Below are positions 8,968-17,360 of a stretch of 54,305 bases of DNA, in pieces. Source of the DNA: a virus; IMG/VR virus record IMGVR_UViG_3300035660_000014, positions 1-54,305 of that record; one strand, given 5' to 3'. Numbering within the stretch: position 1 is the stretch's first letter; every line of letters begins with the position of its first letter. Under the pieces are notes generated by a model. It was not told the DNA's origin and searched no databases. It saw only the letters and a list, made by a program, of their open reading frames with translations. A program made the position numbers and the translations under genes.

Positions 8968-9384
8968 CTACACTAGAACCCCGGGTTGGAGCTCAAACGC
9001 GAGTACCTGAACGGACTCCGCCTTGGGGTCCTTCTTCACCCGCCACTGAACTTTCACCCGCAGGGTGTTCCCGTCCATCTCAACACCGTAGTCGAGGAAC
9101 TCCACCCTGTCATCCCACAACTCGACCGCTGTCCGAATCGATGCACCGATAGCGACCACAGTAGCGGGGTCGCCAGGTTCGAACAGCATCCCGGGGACGT
9201 CACTCCCGAAGAGGGGTAACATGACCCGTTCCCCCCTCCTAGTGAGGATGATGTTGATGATGGAAGTCTTGAGGACGTCCTGGTCACTCTTCAACTCAGC
9301 GAACGAGGCGAGGTCCTCACCCCACGGGTACGCGATGTCGCTCCACTTTGTGGTCACCTTAGTGGTTCTCCCACCCGGAGGCAC
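8968..9384 (-). CDS. gp25/gpW-like baseplate wedge protein
   Basis: This 138-residue protein has the hallmarks of the GPW/gp25 family: a WSDIAYPW start, DVLKTSIINIILTRRGER, PLFGSDVPGMLFEP, and a C-terminal strand with LRVKVQWRV. The family forms part of the baseplate wedge and nucleates the sheath. GTG at 9384 is used here. A second GTG at 9360, nine codons in and directly after the TAA of the upstream spike gene, has a better placed GGGAG and would give 130 residues. It lies between the spike gene and baseplate J, as in P2 and in contractile injection systems. Confidence 0.88.
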   Translation of the reverse strand: MPPGGRTTKVTTKWSDIAYPWGEDLASFAELKSDQDVLKTSIINIILTRRGERVMLPLFGSDVPGMLFEPGDPATVVAIGASIRTAVELWDDRVEFLDYGVEMDGNTLRVKVQWRVKKDPKAESVQVLAFELQPGVLV

Positions 9385-10108
9385 GAACCGAAGCGTTGTA
9401 TGTTCCCTCTTCGGCGGACACCCTCACGTTCTTCCCCGTTACCTTAACCTCACCTGAGGCGTTGACAACCAACTTCGTCGCGGTGATCCTAATCTCACCC
9501 GTGAGCGGGTTGATGACGATCGACTGCTCGGGCATACCCGCAGAGAGGTTGACCTTCCCGGTCTCAGACCTAACGTTCACGTCCCAGTCGTCCGCACGGA
9601 GGGCGATCTGCTTGGTGGTTTCGTCAAAGGTCAGGTGTGTCTTCCCCTCCTCGAACACCACCTCGAGGACCTTCGAGGAGGAGAACCTGATCCACATCCC
9701 CGACTTCCTGAAAGGTGGCCTAATGAGGAAGATCTCGGGATAGTCTACACCCACATGGGAATCGTGGACAGCCTCTTCAGGCATCTCGTGTGAGACCTGT
9801 TTCCCGTACCACGTACCCAACCACACGGGTGCGGAAGGGTCGCCTTGCTCGAACGTCACCCACACGGAGGACCCTATAGGTGGTAACGCGACAAACCCGC
9901 AGGAGACCTCGTCACCGTTGATCTTGGTCCTCCCCCCACCCATTGGAAGGCACGGTTCTGCCCAGGGGAGGTCCGCGTCTTTGATCCCCTCCCCATAGAC
10001 CTGAGGGACAAATATCTTGAGCCTCCCCGTGTACGGCCACGAGGTTGAGGAGTCGTCGTTGTCCTTGACAACCCCTCGGAAGAGGCCACAATAGCGGTGG
10101 TCACCCAT
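9359..10108 (-). CDS. Baseplate spike protein, gpV/gp5 OB-fold type
   Basis: In this 249-residue protein, residues ~5-110 carry the OB-fold seen in gp5/gpV/VgrG proteins (Y-x-G-L-F-R-G-V-V, G-R-L-K-I-F-V-P, WAEPCLPMGG, PIGSSVWVTFEQGDPSAPVWLG). The C-terminal half has alternating short beta repeats (ITATKLVVNASGEVKV and similar) consistent with a trimeric beta-helix needle. There is no lysozyme domain, unlike T4 gp5. It should form the membrane-puncturing spike at the hub tip, binding the gpD/gp27-like hub encoded immediately upstream with an 8-base overlap. The ribosome binding site GGAGGACTTACT is strong. Confidence 0.85.
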   Translation of the reverse strand: MGDHRYCGLFRGVVKDNDDSSTSWPYTGRLKIFVPQVYGEGIKDADLPWAEPCLPMGGGRTKINGDEVSCGFVALPPIGSSVWVTFEQGDPSAPVWLGTWYGKQVSHEMPEEAVHDSHVGVDYPEIFLIRPPFRKSGMWIRFSSSKVLEVVFEEGKTHLTFDETTKQIALRADDWDVNVRSETGKVNLSAGMPEQSIVINPLTGEIRITATKLVVNASGEVKVTGKNVRVSAEEGTYNASVRASGWENH

Positions 10109-11192
10109 AGTAAGTCCTCCGCTCGAGCCTCAAGATCGTTCCCTCCAGAGCGGCCTTCCTGAAGTACTCAACTTCATAGACCAACCAGCGACCGGAGGAG
10201 AAATGGTAGTCCCCGGTGGATCCCCTAACGTCAAGGTTCACCAGTTTCCCGACCTTTGCATCCACCGTCGGAGGGAGAACGACCTGGGTCCTGAACAGTG
10301 ACTGACAGTGTTCCGACCAGAGTGCGACACCGATGTTTTTTGCCACTCCTGGAGGAGAGTCACCCACCTGGAACCTTGGTGTGGCCACAACACGTGCGGG
10401 TAGTTCCGCGGGGACGGGACCCTTCGTCGCCAACTTGATGAAGGGAACAGTGGTGTCGTTCGCAAGCCAGAACACGGGTTCCTTCTTCCCGGGGTCGAAC
10501 CCCCTAACCTGGACAGACCTAGCGTTCTCTGGTGCGAGGAAGGCACCCCTACGTGTGACCTCCAATTTGCTAATGTCACCAAGAGTGAGAGTTCCCAAGT
10601 CACTCCCCTGTTCGAACCTCGGAGGGGTGAACACCAGAGTCTTCCCGTCCTCAACATAGAAGAGGAACCCACCCTGTCCGTTGGTGTCTACCGCGAGAGG
10701 CAACAAGGTTTCGCACACGAACACACCATCCGGGAGACCACACTGATAAACCGAAAACTTCCCGAGAGTGGGTGCCACCCTAGGGGTTAACTTGTTCTGC
10801 CTAGCGATGGTCTCGACCATCTCGGAGACCCTCTTCTGGACGAACGCGTTCTCGTGACAGGACTCGCTTAGGACAACACCCGCATCGGTCCCCTCAAGCG
10901 TCAACTCAGCACCATCCGAATAGTACCTCAGTTTCGCGAGATTCGCGCGAACCTTCTTCCAGGAACCTCGTTGAGGGACCTGATCAACAACAGCGGAGAA
11001 CCGAAGGAGGATCTCCACTTGGTCTTCCAGCTTTACCAACTCGTCCCACTTCCCCCGATCCTTGCTGGACAGGTTCATGGAGTAGGTGGAGAGACCAGTA
11101 AGCGACTCCCTGTAGACACACCCCAAAACCTCCTGGTTGATGGAGAGGTCGTTCCCGTTGACCAACATCTCGATCACAAGAGCTAGGGTCAC
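10101..11192 (-). CDS. Baseplate hub protein, gpD/gp27-like
   Basis: This 363-residue protein is GTG-initiated and overlaps the LysM gene by four bases. The sequence reads as the hub class: an N-terminal beta domain (MTLALVIEMLVNGNDLSI), a middle VSEMVETIARQNKL helix typical of gpD/gp27 proteins, and a C-terminal beta domain ending LRLERRTYYG. Its place between the LysM protein and the OB-fold spike is diagnostic. The trimeric hub joins the tube to the spike. Sequence conservation in this class is low, so the call leans on gene order and the central helix motif. Confidence 0.75.
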   Translation of the reverse strand: MTLALVIEMLVNGNDLSINQEVLGCVYRESLTGLSTYSMNLSSKDRGKWDELVKLEDQVEILLRFSAVVDQVPQRGSWKKVRANLAKLRYYSDGAELTLEGTDAGVVLSESCHENAFVQKRVSEMVETIARQNKLTPRVAPTLGKFSVYQCGLPDGVFVCETLLPLAVDTNGQGGFLFYVEDGKTLVFTPPRFEQGSDLGTLTLGDISKLEVTRRGAFLAPENARSVQVRGFDPGKKEPVFWLANDTTVPFIKLATKGPVPAELPARVVATPRFQVGDSPPGVAKNIGVALWSEHCQSLFRTQVVLPPTVDAKVGKLVNLDVRGSTGDYHFSSGRWLVYEVEYFRKAALEGTILRLERRTYYG

Positions 11193-11518
11193 TCTTCCGT
11201 AACCCCCTGTGCGAGTGCCGCGGAGACTGAGCTAGCATGCGGGATAACCAGTGTCGTCCCAACGGTGAGGTCCTTCAACGGGTTCGCGATGTTGTTGACT
11301 ATCGCGATCGCCCACCACAAGGCGGGGTCACCTAACATCTGGGACGCGATTCGGTCGATCCTCTGGAGGTCGCCTTGGGTAACGGTGTAGAGGTCGTACT
11401 CGGCGAGGTCAATCAGCGGGACTTTCCAGAGACCGAACCTGAGTCTCCCGGGGGAGACCAGGTCGTCGACATGTTGGTTCGTCAACCTTAACCTACTAAC
11501 CGCACCGAGTTCAGCCAC
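11189..11518 (-). CDS. LysM-containing baseplate protein (gp53-like)
   Basis: This 109-residue protein has one LysM-like region at residues ~35-95: Y-T-V-T-Q-G-D followed by RIASQMLGDPALWWAIAIVNN, ending in L-T-V-G-T-T-L-V-I-P. Proteins of this shape occur just before the hub gene in P2-like phages, T4 (gp53) and contractile injection systems, where they link hub and wedge. Here the domain is likely structural rather than peptidoglycan-binding. The start is GTG with AGGGAG upstream. It overlaps the hub gene by four bases, suggesting coupled translation. Confidence 0.8.
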   Translation of the reverse strand: MAELGAVSRLRLTNQHVDDLVSPGRLRFGLWKVPLIDLAEYDLYTVTQGDLQRIDRIASQMLGDPALWWAIAIVNNIANPLKDLTVGTTLVIPHASSVSAALAQGVTEE

Positions 11519-11528
11519 GTCGCACCCC

Positions 11529-12062
11529 TTACTCCCTCACCACGTCGTCACACCTAAGAACGAGGGTGATAAGGTTCTGCTCGTCACGGTCCATGTCACC
11601 CCCGCCCATGTCGATCGAGACGGGCCACAGGTTGACCAACTTCCACCCCCTCCTAGTTTGACCACTTGGTGCTAACCAGAAGAGTCTCCCCGTACCGACC
11701 AGTTTCGGTTTGTCCACGAGGTTCCCACTCGGCATACCCCTAACTCGGCAACACCAGTCCCAGAGGTAGTATCTTACGGGGTTCTCGTAGACATAGTCCA
11801 CGAAGGTTGCAGTGAGTTCACTCACCCGTGAGGTTACGGGGACGTACACCACCAAGTTGTTTATTCGAGCCTCTCTCACCTCAGTGACAACCTTCGGGAA
11901 GGTGCACGAGTGGAGTGCGAGCTCGAGGATCTGAGAGGGCAACTCCTTATAAACCGAAGGCGGGGAGATCCTCAACAAGAAGTTGCACTTCCGCTGGGGT
12001 TCGTACTCACGCGACTCACCAGCAGCGATGTGGTTACCTGATAGTACCGCACTCTCAGGCAT
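11529..12062 (-). CDS. Second tail-tube-like protein (tube initiator candidate)
   Basis: This 177-residue protein is paralogous to the tail tube protein at 15249-15785. Both have an N-terminal EPQR-x-x-NFLLR(I/L) motif, a central F-V-D-Y or L-V-D-Y segment, a LFWLAP/LLMFAP strand, and a GGGDMD region near the C-terminus. In contractile systems, extra tube-like proteins (T4 gp48/gp54, Afp5) start the tube on the baseplate hub. Its place between the tape measure and LysM genes fits that role. The function is inferred from paralogy and position. Confidence 0.65.
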   Translation of the reverse strand: MPESAVLSGNHIAAGESREYEPQRKCNFLLRISPPSVYKELPSQILELALHSCTFPKVVTEVREARINNLVVYVPVTSRVSELTATFVDYVYENPVRYYLWDWCCRVRGMPSGNLVDKPKLVGTGRLFWLAPSGQTRRGWKLVNLWPVSIDMGGGDMDRDEQNLITLVLRCDDVVRE

Positions 12063-12064
12063 GC

Positions 12065-12640
12065 TTACGCCCTCGACTTACCCTGGAGGAACGACCACTT
12101 ATGCTTCGGTAGGTCCCTCGCCATCATGCCACGTTTGTGACCCGCCACCTGTGCGTAGGTCGGCACCAACTTCAGAGCAACTCTCGCTCTACGATACATC
12201 CCTGTGGGAACGTCCACGGGGAGGGACCACGTCGCCGACACGTGTGCAACAAAGAAGGTTGCCTGGAACCAGGGCGTCCCATCTTTTCCAACCACAGCAA
12301 CGGTTGTGGCGTTGGAGTAGAGGTTGCCACCATTGTTGGGGTCGCCCATGGGGAGGACCATGTCGTACAACTCCTCGACCACGTTCACCAGGTCCTTCGC
12401 GGTGGCAATCCTGTAACTCACACCAGCTTCGAGGTCCAACCTAAGTTCCACATCGTCCACACTCCCACCACTGTAGAGGTGACTTGATGGGTGCGTTCGG
12501 TGCATCACCACAACCTCTTTCAACTTAGTCAGGTACCCTGTGGTGAGTTCCTCAGGGAGGTAAAACCCGAGCTTCACACCTGTTTGTGTGAGGACCAACA
12601 AGGGTTGGTCCAACAGTGTATTAGCCTCGGGGATGGCCAC
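12065..12640 (-). CDS. Baseplate/tail protein of unknown family
   Basis: This 191-residue protein begins MAIPEANTLLDQPLLVLTQT at a GTG that overlaps the tape measure stop. It appears mostly beta with one helical stretch (TAKDLVNVVEELYDMVLP). A basic C-terminus reads LPKHKWSFLQGKSRA. No family is recognised. It lies between the tape measure and the second tube-like gene, in the segment that encodes tube-tip and hub-adapter proteins in related systems. A structural tail role is probable from context only. Confidence 0.5.
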   Translation of the reverse strand: MAIPEANTLLDQPLLVLTQTGVKLGFYLPEELTTGYLTKLKEVVVMHRTHPSSHLYSGGSVDDVELRLDLEAGVSYRIATAKDLVNVVEELYDMVLPMGDPNNGGNLYSNATTVAVVGKDGTPWFQATFFVAHVSATWSLPVDVPTGMYRRARVALKLVPTYAQVAGHKRGMMARDLPKHKWSFLQGKSRA

Positions 12641-14223
12641 TAGGTACCCCTCAAGGACGCGACCTTAGAGAGCCACGTGTCAACCCCGACTATGTTGTTG
12701 GGGTTCAGGGTGGACTCGTCCCTGTGAAACTCGTACAACCTCCTCACCTCCACGGCGATCCTATCCAGTGCCTCAAGTTGTTGTGGCGACACAGAGGAGA
12801 TCTGACTAACCCCCTCGACGTACTCCATCGGTGTGGGTTCACGTTGCCCCGCAACTCGCGCTGTGGCACGTGCCATCTCGTAGGGCGTCCCGAGGATCGC
12901 TTTCGCCTCCTCACTGAGAGTCGGAGGTGTGGGTCCACGTGTGGCAGGTGGGAGTGTGGGTGGAGGGATCGGAACAGGGTACGCGGCAGACCCGGGTACC
13001 AACTCAAGACCACGGGGACCCTGCATGTAAATCAACCCCTCCTTCCAGGGCAAACGCACACCGACACCTTCTTCCTCAAACTTCGGTGGTTTGATCTTCT
13101 CCTCTATCCACTGGAAGACCTTGGCGAAGAGGGACTCCTCTCTAAGCCACGTGTAGAACTCACCCAACCTCTCCATCATCCAAACCAGTGACTCCGCGAG
13201 TCTAACCCCGAGGTTCGCCAACACGTTCGCCAGGATGTGGGAGAGCTTCACCAGAGGTGGGATTAGGGGTGTGAGCGCCTCGTAGATCTGCAACAAGGCC
13301 TCCTGGAACGGTGCGGCGAGCATCTGGGTGAGATTCTCCAAGACGGTCACCACGGGTTCCATTGCCATCCGGATGAACTTCAGTGGGGAGAGGACGTCAC
13401 CCAGGATCCTAAACGGTTCGGTGATAACGGACAACAAGTGAGATCCCAAGTAGCTCAGCGCACCTGCAGCAGCACCCACGAGCATTCCATGAGGGCCAGC
13501 TGCTGCACCAACTTGTGCACCTTCCGCAACAGCGGATACGGGTCCAGGGAGAGGTGGGAGTGGAGCGACAACTTGTGCTACCGGGACCTCTAACATGTGC
13601 CTGACAAGGACCGCGCGAGCAGAGGGTGTTGCCAGCTCGAATTGCCTCAACACAGCAGCAGAAATGTCACCCCTTCCAAGTTCCTTCGCGAGCATGGCCA
13701 CCACAGAGGGTGTGGCGGACTCAACCGCACGAACAAAGGCGTCGGACATCTCCTTGGGCATCGCCTCGCCCAACATAGTCCTCATCACGCTCACCGCCCG
13801 AGTGAACTGTTCGGGACTTCCCAGAGCGAGTTTCTCGAGTTGGTCACTGAAGGACTCCACACCTTTGGAGGTTTCCATAAAGGAGGTTGCAACCTTACGA
13901 ACCTCTTCCGCAGACGCACCAAAGGTTTCGAGTGCCTTGACGCTCTGTAGGAGGGACCCCAGAGACCGCGTCACACCAAACTCGATCTCCGAACCCGACG
14001 TTCTCGCCGCGAGAGCGAAGTCAACCACACCCTCCTCCGCGACCCTGAGCGCGTCGCTCGTCGACCTCTCCAGCAAAGCCATCCGCTGGGTAGTGCTGGT
14101 GAACGAGGCTGAGAGAGCCTCTGCAGCAGCCTCAACCTTCTGCTCCATTGAGGCCAGTTGGGGGGAGACCTCATCCTTGAACTGTGCGGTCCACTGAAAC
14201 CCCTGCTCGCTAGGACCCGCCAT
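12640..14223 (-). CDS. Tail tape measure protein
   Basis: This 527-residue protein is mostly helical. It has a coiled-coil-like N-terminus (MAGPSEQGFQWTAQFKDEVS, then heptad-rich Ala/Glu segments), an Ala/Gly/Pro-rich hydrophobic centre around residues 220-330 likely to include membrane-active helices, and a Pro-rich region near residue 410. Position directly after the overlapping chaperone pair and before the baseplate genes identifies it. Using the usual ~0.15 nm per residue for helical tape measures, the tail tube would be near 80 nm. The ATG has an AGGAACGCTCCG site and overlaps the frameshift extension by 14 bases. Confidence 0.8.
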   Translation of the reverse strand: MAGPSEQGFQWTAQFKDEVSPQLASMEQKVEAAAEALSASFTSTTQRMALLERSTSDALRVAEEGVVDFALAARTSGSEIEFGVTRSLGSLLQSVKALETFGASAEEVRKVATSFMETSKGVESFSDQLEKLALGSPEQFTRAVSVMRTMLGEAMPKEMSDAFVRAVESATPSVVAMLAKELGRGDISAAVLRQFELATPSARAVLVRHMLEVPVAQVVAPLPPLPGPVSAVAEGAQVGAAAGPHGMLVGAAAGALSYLGSHLLSVITEPFRILGDVLSPLKFIRMAMEPVVTVLENLTQMLAAPFQEALLQIYEALTPLIPPLVKLSHILANVLANLGVRLAESLVWMMERLGEFYTWLREESLFAKVFQWIEEKIKPPKFEEEGVGVRLPWKEGLIYMQGPRGLELVPGSAAYPVPIPPPTLPPATRGPTPPTLSEEAKAILGTPYEMARATARVAGQREPTPMEYVEGVSQISSVSPQQLEALDRIAVEVRRLYEFHRDESTLNPNNIVGVDTWLSKVASLRGT

Positions 14224-14473
14224 CGGAGCGTTCCTTACGGGAGTCCTCTATGGATTGGTTAACCAACTCGAGGAGTTCACGTCGTTCGGGTGTCAACAAC
14301 GTACCCGTATCCGTCCAACTCATCCCCACGTTAGCTACCAGCGCCAACCTTTCCTTCAGTAACTGCCTTCGCGCCACCTTCAGGTTCTTGTCGTCCACTC
14401 CTACTGATGGCGATAACTCTTGGACGAAAAAAGTCGTCGGTGAGGGGCATGAGCCTTTCGAACTCCTCGCCAC
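14210..14473 (-). CDS. Tail assembly chaperone frameshift extension
   Basis: The reading frame overlaps the end of the gp26-like chaperone and ends just inside the tape measure start. Read alone from its own ATG it would be 87 residues, but its first ~14 codons are simply the other frame of the chaperone. The part from 14428 on (FVQELSPSVGVDDKNLKVAR, then a charged helical tail ending KERSDGGS) looks like a genuine protein. The two frames meet at a T6 run, so the more likely product is a ~308-309 residue fusion made by a -2 or +1 ribosomal frameshift, as with gpG-GT of lambda and the Mu chaperone. Independent translation cannot be excluded. Confidence 0.65.
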   Translation of the reverse strand: MARSSKGSCPSPTTFFVQELSPSVGVDDKNLKVARRQLLKERLALVANVGMSWTDTGTLLTPERRELLELVNQSIEDSRKERSDGGS

Positions 14474-15137
14474 ACTTGGGGCAAGCGTAGGAGGGGGTTA
14501 ACACGAGACCACTGTCGTGTACCTCTACCGAACGTTCGATCGTAAGGGAGTCCGCACTTTCCATGTTCTCACACATCGTGAGTGCTGCCGAGGAGTCCAC
14601 CTTCACACCGTCCACGTTGACAATGTGGCGGGAGAGGCGGTAGAAGTGGCCTGTATCACCCTCTCCCGCAATCGGTTTGCTCTCAACGTACCTGGCAACC
14701 TCCTCCTCGTCGCTGACACGGAGCAACCTAAGTTGGACCTTCTTCCCCAGCACAGGGAGGAGAACCTCGAAGGGTTCCTTGTCCTCAGAGGTTAGGACCT
14801 TCAGTTGCAGTCCACTCGGGATGTCCAGTTTCCAGTTGAACCTAGACTTGCACGAGGGGCACTTCACACGGTACTCGTAGTGGGGACCGAAGGTAATGTT
14901 CCTGATGACGAACAGGAGGAAGTACCTGTCGCTACTCAGGAGGTTCGTGACGGGGACCGCCCTGGTCACCAGGCACAGGTCCACCACCCGGTTCAGCAGT
15001 TTGACCCTCTCTGAGCGAGGACTCAGAAGGAGTGACTCCTCTTGGGTAGACATGGGTCTGACTTCAACCCACCCACCGGGGAGTACACCTCCGTAAAAGA
15101 AACCACGACTTGGTAGTTGAACTCTCTCCACGTACAT
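14331..15137 (-). CDS. T4 gp26-type baseplate/tail assembly chaperone (zero-frame product)
   Basis: This 268-residue protein begins MYVERVQLPSRGFFYGGVLP, followed by E-V-R-P-M-S-T-Q-E-E. This is the start typical of the T4-type baseplate hub assembly family (LPS-x-G-x-F-Y ... MT/ST-x-E-E). A CPSCKSRFNW motif near residue 105 and a CPKCGEEF motif near residue 225 form a split zinc ribbon. The family acts as a tail assembly chaperone for the tape measure protein. The last ~31 residues (after D-D-F-F) are replaced if the ribosome shifts frame at 14427-14432. The ATG has a TAGGAGAGAGAC site. It lies between the tube gene and the tape measure. Confidence 0.75.
   Translation of the reverse strand: MYVERVQLPSRGFFYGGVLPGGWVEVRPMSTQEESLLLSPRSERVKLLNRVVDLCLVTRAVPVTNLLSSDRYFLLFVIRNITFGPHYEYRVKCPSCKSRFNWKLDIPSGLQLKVLTSEDKEPFEVLLPVLGKKVQLRLLRVSDEEEVARYVESKPIAGEGDTGHFYRLSRHIVNVDGVKVDSSAALTMCENMESADSLTIERSVEVHDSGLVLTPSYACPKCGEEFERLMPLTDDFFRPRVIAISRSGRQEPEGGAKAVTEGKVGAGS
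14426..14433 (-). promoter_or_regulatory. Candidate programmed frameshift site (CTTTTTTC)
   Basis: On the coding strand the bases are GAC TTT TTT CGT in the frame of the long chaperone and ACT TTT TTC GTC in the frame of the downstream extension. Moving from the first frame to the second needs a -2 or a +1 shift. Six consecutive T allow two phenylalanyl-tRNAs to re-pair after a -2 slip, and skipping the C gives a +1 shift. The site lies ~95 bases before the zero-frame stop and immediately before the tape measure gene, where conserved frameshifts occur in many tailed phages. No obvious pseudoknot was identified by eye. Confidence 0.6.
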
Positions 15138-15180
15138 GTCTCTCTCCTATCCAACACACAACTGAGACCAGTGGTCGTCC

Positions 15181-15216
15181 GTTCGGTCCTTCAGGTCTCT
15201 CCCGTGGGGACCGAAC
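15181..15216 (-). terminator. Inverted repeat downstream of the tail tube gene
   Basis: GTTCGGTCC at 15181-15189 pairs perfectly with GGACCGAAC at 15208-15216 (nine base pairs, 18-base loop). It lies in the ~110-base gap after the tube gene stop. No T-run follows on the minus strand, so it may be an RNA-stabilising or processing hairpin, or an inefficient terminator that lowers expression of the tape measure and baseplate genes relative to tube and sheath. The rest of the gap shows nothing recognisable. Confidence 0.4.
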
Positions 15217-15248
15217 ATTCAACATGATTTTCATCATCGAAACCACAA

Positions 15249-15785
15249 CTAGGCGGCTGACGCGTTGAGAACCTCGAACCAATCCAACTGGAGGGTCAAC
15301 CCGATGTGGCTCTCGTCCGCGGAGTCCATATCCCCACCACCGTTGGCACCGTAGTTCGCTGCTGACGGCCACACCCCGTGGAGCTTCCACTGACGAGTAG
15401 CCACCCCATCGGGGGCGAACATCAGAAGGGTTGCCTGGACCTTAAAGGCACTGCAGAAACCACCCCTCCCTGTCAGCGGGTCGTACACCTTCCTCCGCCA
15501 CTCTGCGATCTCCCGCAGGGTGCCTTGGTCGACGTAGTCGACCAAGTTGATCTCCATCTGTGGGTAAGTCGTCCTCCCGGGGAACTTCCTCTCCCCGTTC
15601 ATGTACCGGATCTGGTGCACGGAGGTGGTGTCCTGCGGGAACGGACACTTCGAGAGTGAGAGTTCGATCACCTGCCCACTCCCACCCTTGGGTGTCAACC
15701 TCAGGAGGAAGTTGTTCCTCCGTTGGGGTTCGAATCCCCCTGCAGCACCAGCGATATGGTCAGCTCCGAGGGTAACTGGGCACAT
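15249..15785 (-). CDS. Tail tube protein (gp19-like)
   Basis: This 178-residue protein has the gp19/tube arrangement: a beta-rich N-terminus with GGFEPQRRNNFLLRL, then SLSKCPFPQDTTSV, NGERKFPGRTTYPQ, VDYVDQGTLREIAEWRRKVYDP and a C-terminal strand ILTLQLDW-like segment. The segments N-G-x-R-K-F-P-G, L-V-D-Y and IAEWRRKVYDP with GDMD... are characteristic of the contractile phage inner tube family. It directly follows the sheath gene in transcription order. The ATG at 15785 has AAAGGAGAG upstream. It is expected to be one of the most abundant virion proteins. A paralogue lies at 11529-12062. Confidence 0.88.
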   Translation of the reverse strand: MCPVTLGADHIAGAAGGFEPQRRNNFLLRLTPKGGSGQVIELSLSKCPFPQDTTSVHQIRYMNGERKFPGRTTYPQMEINLVDYVDQGTLREIAEWRRKVYDPLTGRGGFCSAFKVQATLLMFAPDGVATRQWKLHGVWPSAANYGANGGGDMDSADESHIGLTLQLDWFEVLNASAA

Positions 15786-15815
15786 ACATGCTCTCCTTTC
15801 CTTCCTCAGCTATGT

Positions 15816-17342
15816 TCAAATCCCGGAAAACTCTTCAAAACTGGCGCCTGTTGGCAAAAGCACAAATTCGGTCACGATCATCTCCGCGGCGTGCGTGGGC
15901 TGGATTAGGATTTTCCCCCTCATCTCGTTCCTCGCGATGACTTCCGGGGTGTTGGTGGTGGAGTCGCAGATGACCTTGAACCCATAGAGTCCCCTCCTCC
16001 CCTGGATCGCAAGACACACGGGTTCGACGAGGTCGACGAACCTCTGCCAAGTGGCCTCATCGTTGGGTTCGAACACCAAGTACCTCACAGCGGTCGCGAT
16101 GACCTTCCTCATGTACAACAAGAGCCTTCTGACGTTGATCCTGTCCAGCGAGGTGGTCGCCCTCTGAAGGGTTCTCTGCCCCCAGATAACGAACCCCTGA
16201 CCTGAGAAGTTGACGATCGGGTTGATCGCATTCCCACCACCGTACATGTAGTCCCTCTCACCTTGGGTCGGGCTGTGCTCGATCTCGAGTACGTCGGGGA
16301 GGAGACCTCGATTGAACCCTGCGGGAGCCCACCACGGGTCGGCCACATAATCGGTGTACGCGATCACCGCAGCGGCATGACCCACGGGTGAGATCCACGC
16401 TTCGGAGTCCTGGTTGGAGTCGTAGACCTTCGCCCACGGATAGTACAACGCAGCGTAGGAACTGTTGAGGGCACCAGTCGGATCATCAAGCCCACCTCCC
16501 ACACCGTTGTGCCACTCGACCGCCTGTTGGACCGACTTCCCGTAGGGAACCTCCAAGAGGGTCATACAGTCCCCCCTGGTGGCACAAATGTCGATCAACT
16601 CCGCGACAACCTCCTTCTGCGAGTAACCAGGGACCGCGATGAGGTTGATATCGAGCGTCTCGGGATTCCTGAACAACTGGAGACCCGTTGCGGGGACGAC
16701 CGGAGGACTTCCCGAAACACCTATCACGTCAGAGGTGTCAGCGGGTGCACCGTCGAGACCACCTGAGAACGTCTGAGTACCCACCAGCAGTGTGGTGGGT
16801 GCGGTGTCGAGGACGCTCACGGTGACGTAGTCACTGACTCCGTTGATCCTCGTCGTGATGTAGTTCGGGCTACCCACGTGCGCCGCACCAACAAGTAACC
16901 TGTCGAACACCTCCGCGGTGTAGAGTCCGTCGCGGATCACCACTTTGTGGGTTCCCGCAACCATCCCCGCGGAGATGGTGATGGAGATGGTGTTAGCCCA
17001 ACTCCCTGACGAGTTGGGTGAGAAGCTCAACGTGTCAACCGCACCAGTCCCGTCCTTGACCACGAGCGGGTCGGCTTCCCTGTCGTAGGTTGCAACCCTG
17101 ACAACCCACAACTGGCGACCCCTACGGAGGTACCGTTGTGCCGCGTAGAGACCCATATGCGACACGGAGGGTAACCCGAACAGACCGACAAGCGTTCCCT
17201 CGTCCGTGACGAACGTCAGTTCATTGACGGGACCCTTGCTCGCGGTGGTGACGATACCGAAAATGGATGTGGCCAACGCGGGTGCGTAGAGGGAGAAATC
17301 CCTCTCGACCGCGTAAACCCCTGGAGAGACAACAACAGTCAT
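15816..17342 (-). CDS. Tail sheath protein
   Basis: This 508-residue protein begins MTVVVSPGVYAVERDFSLYA, the classic sheath N-terminus (V-S-P-G-V-Y). Domain residues include FGIVTTASKGPVNE, GSWANTISITISAG and SYAALYYPWAKV. The family's C-terminal core follows, with P-A-G-F-N-R-G, NPIVNFSGQGFVIWGQRTL, SLDRINVRRLLLYMRKVI and EPNDEATWQRFVD. A ~150-residue middle domain is inserted as in other long sheaths. The ATG follows TAGGAGGGAG. It contracts around the tube to drive injection. Length and motifs match the family without anomaly. Confidence 0.95.
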   Translation of the reverse strand: MTVVVSPGVYAVERDFSLYAPALATSIFGIVTTASKGPVNELTFVTDEGTLVGLFGLPSVSHMGLYAAQRYLRRGRQLWVVRVATYDREADPLVVKDGTGAVDTLSFSPNSSGSWANTISITISAGMVAGTHKVVIRDGLYTAEVFDRLLVGAAHVGSPNYITTRINGVSDYVTVSVLDTAPTTLLVGTQTFSGGLDGAPADTSDVIGVSGSPPVVPATGLQLFRNPETLDINLIAVPGYSQKEVVAELIDICATRGDCMTLLEVPYGKSVQQAVEWHNGVGGGLDDPTGALNSSYAALYYPWAKVYDSNQDSEAWISPVGHAAAVIAYTDYVADPWWAPAGFNRGLLPDVLEIEHSPTQGERDYMYGGGNAINPIVNFSGQGFVIWGQRTLQRATTSLDRINVRRLLLYMRKVIATAVRYLVFEPNDEATWQRFVDLVEPVCLAIQGRRGLYGFKVICDSTTNTPEVIARNEMRGKILIQPTHAAEMIVTEFVLLPTGASFEEFSGI

Positions 17343-17360
17343 TGGACTCCCTCCTACTGG

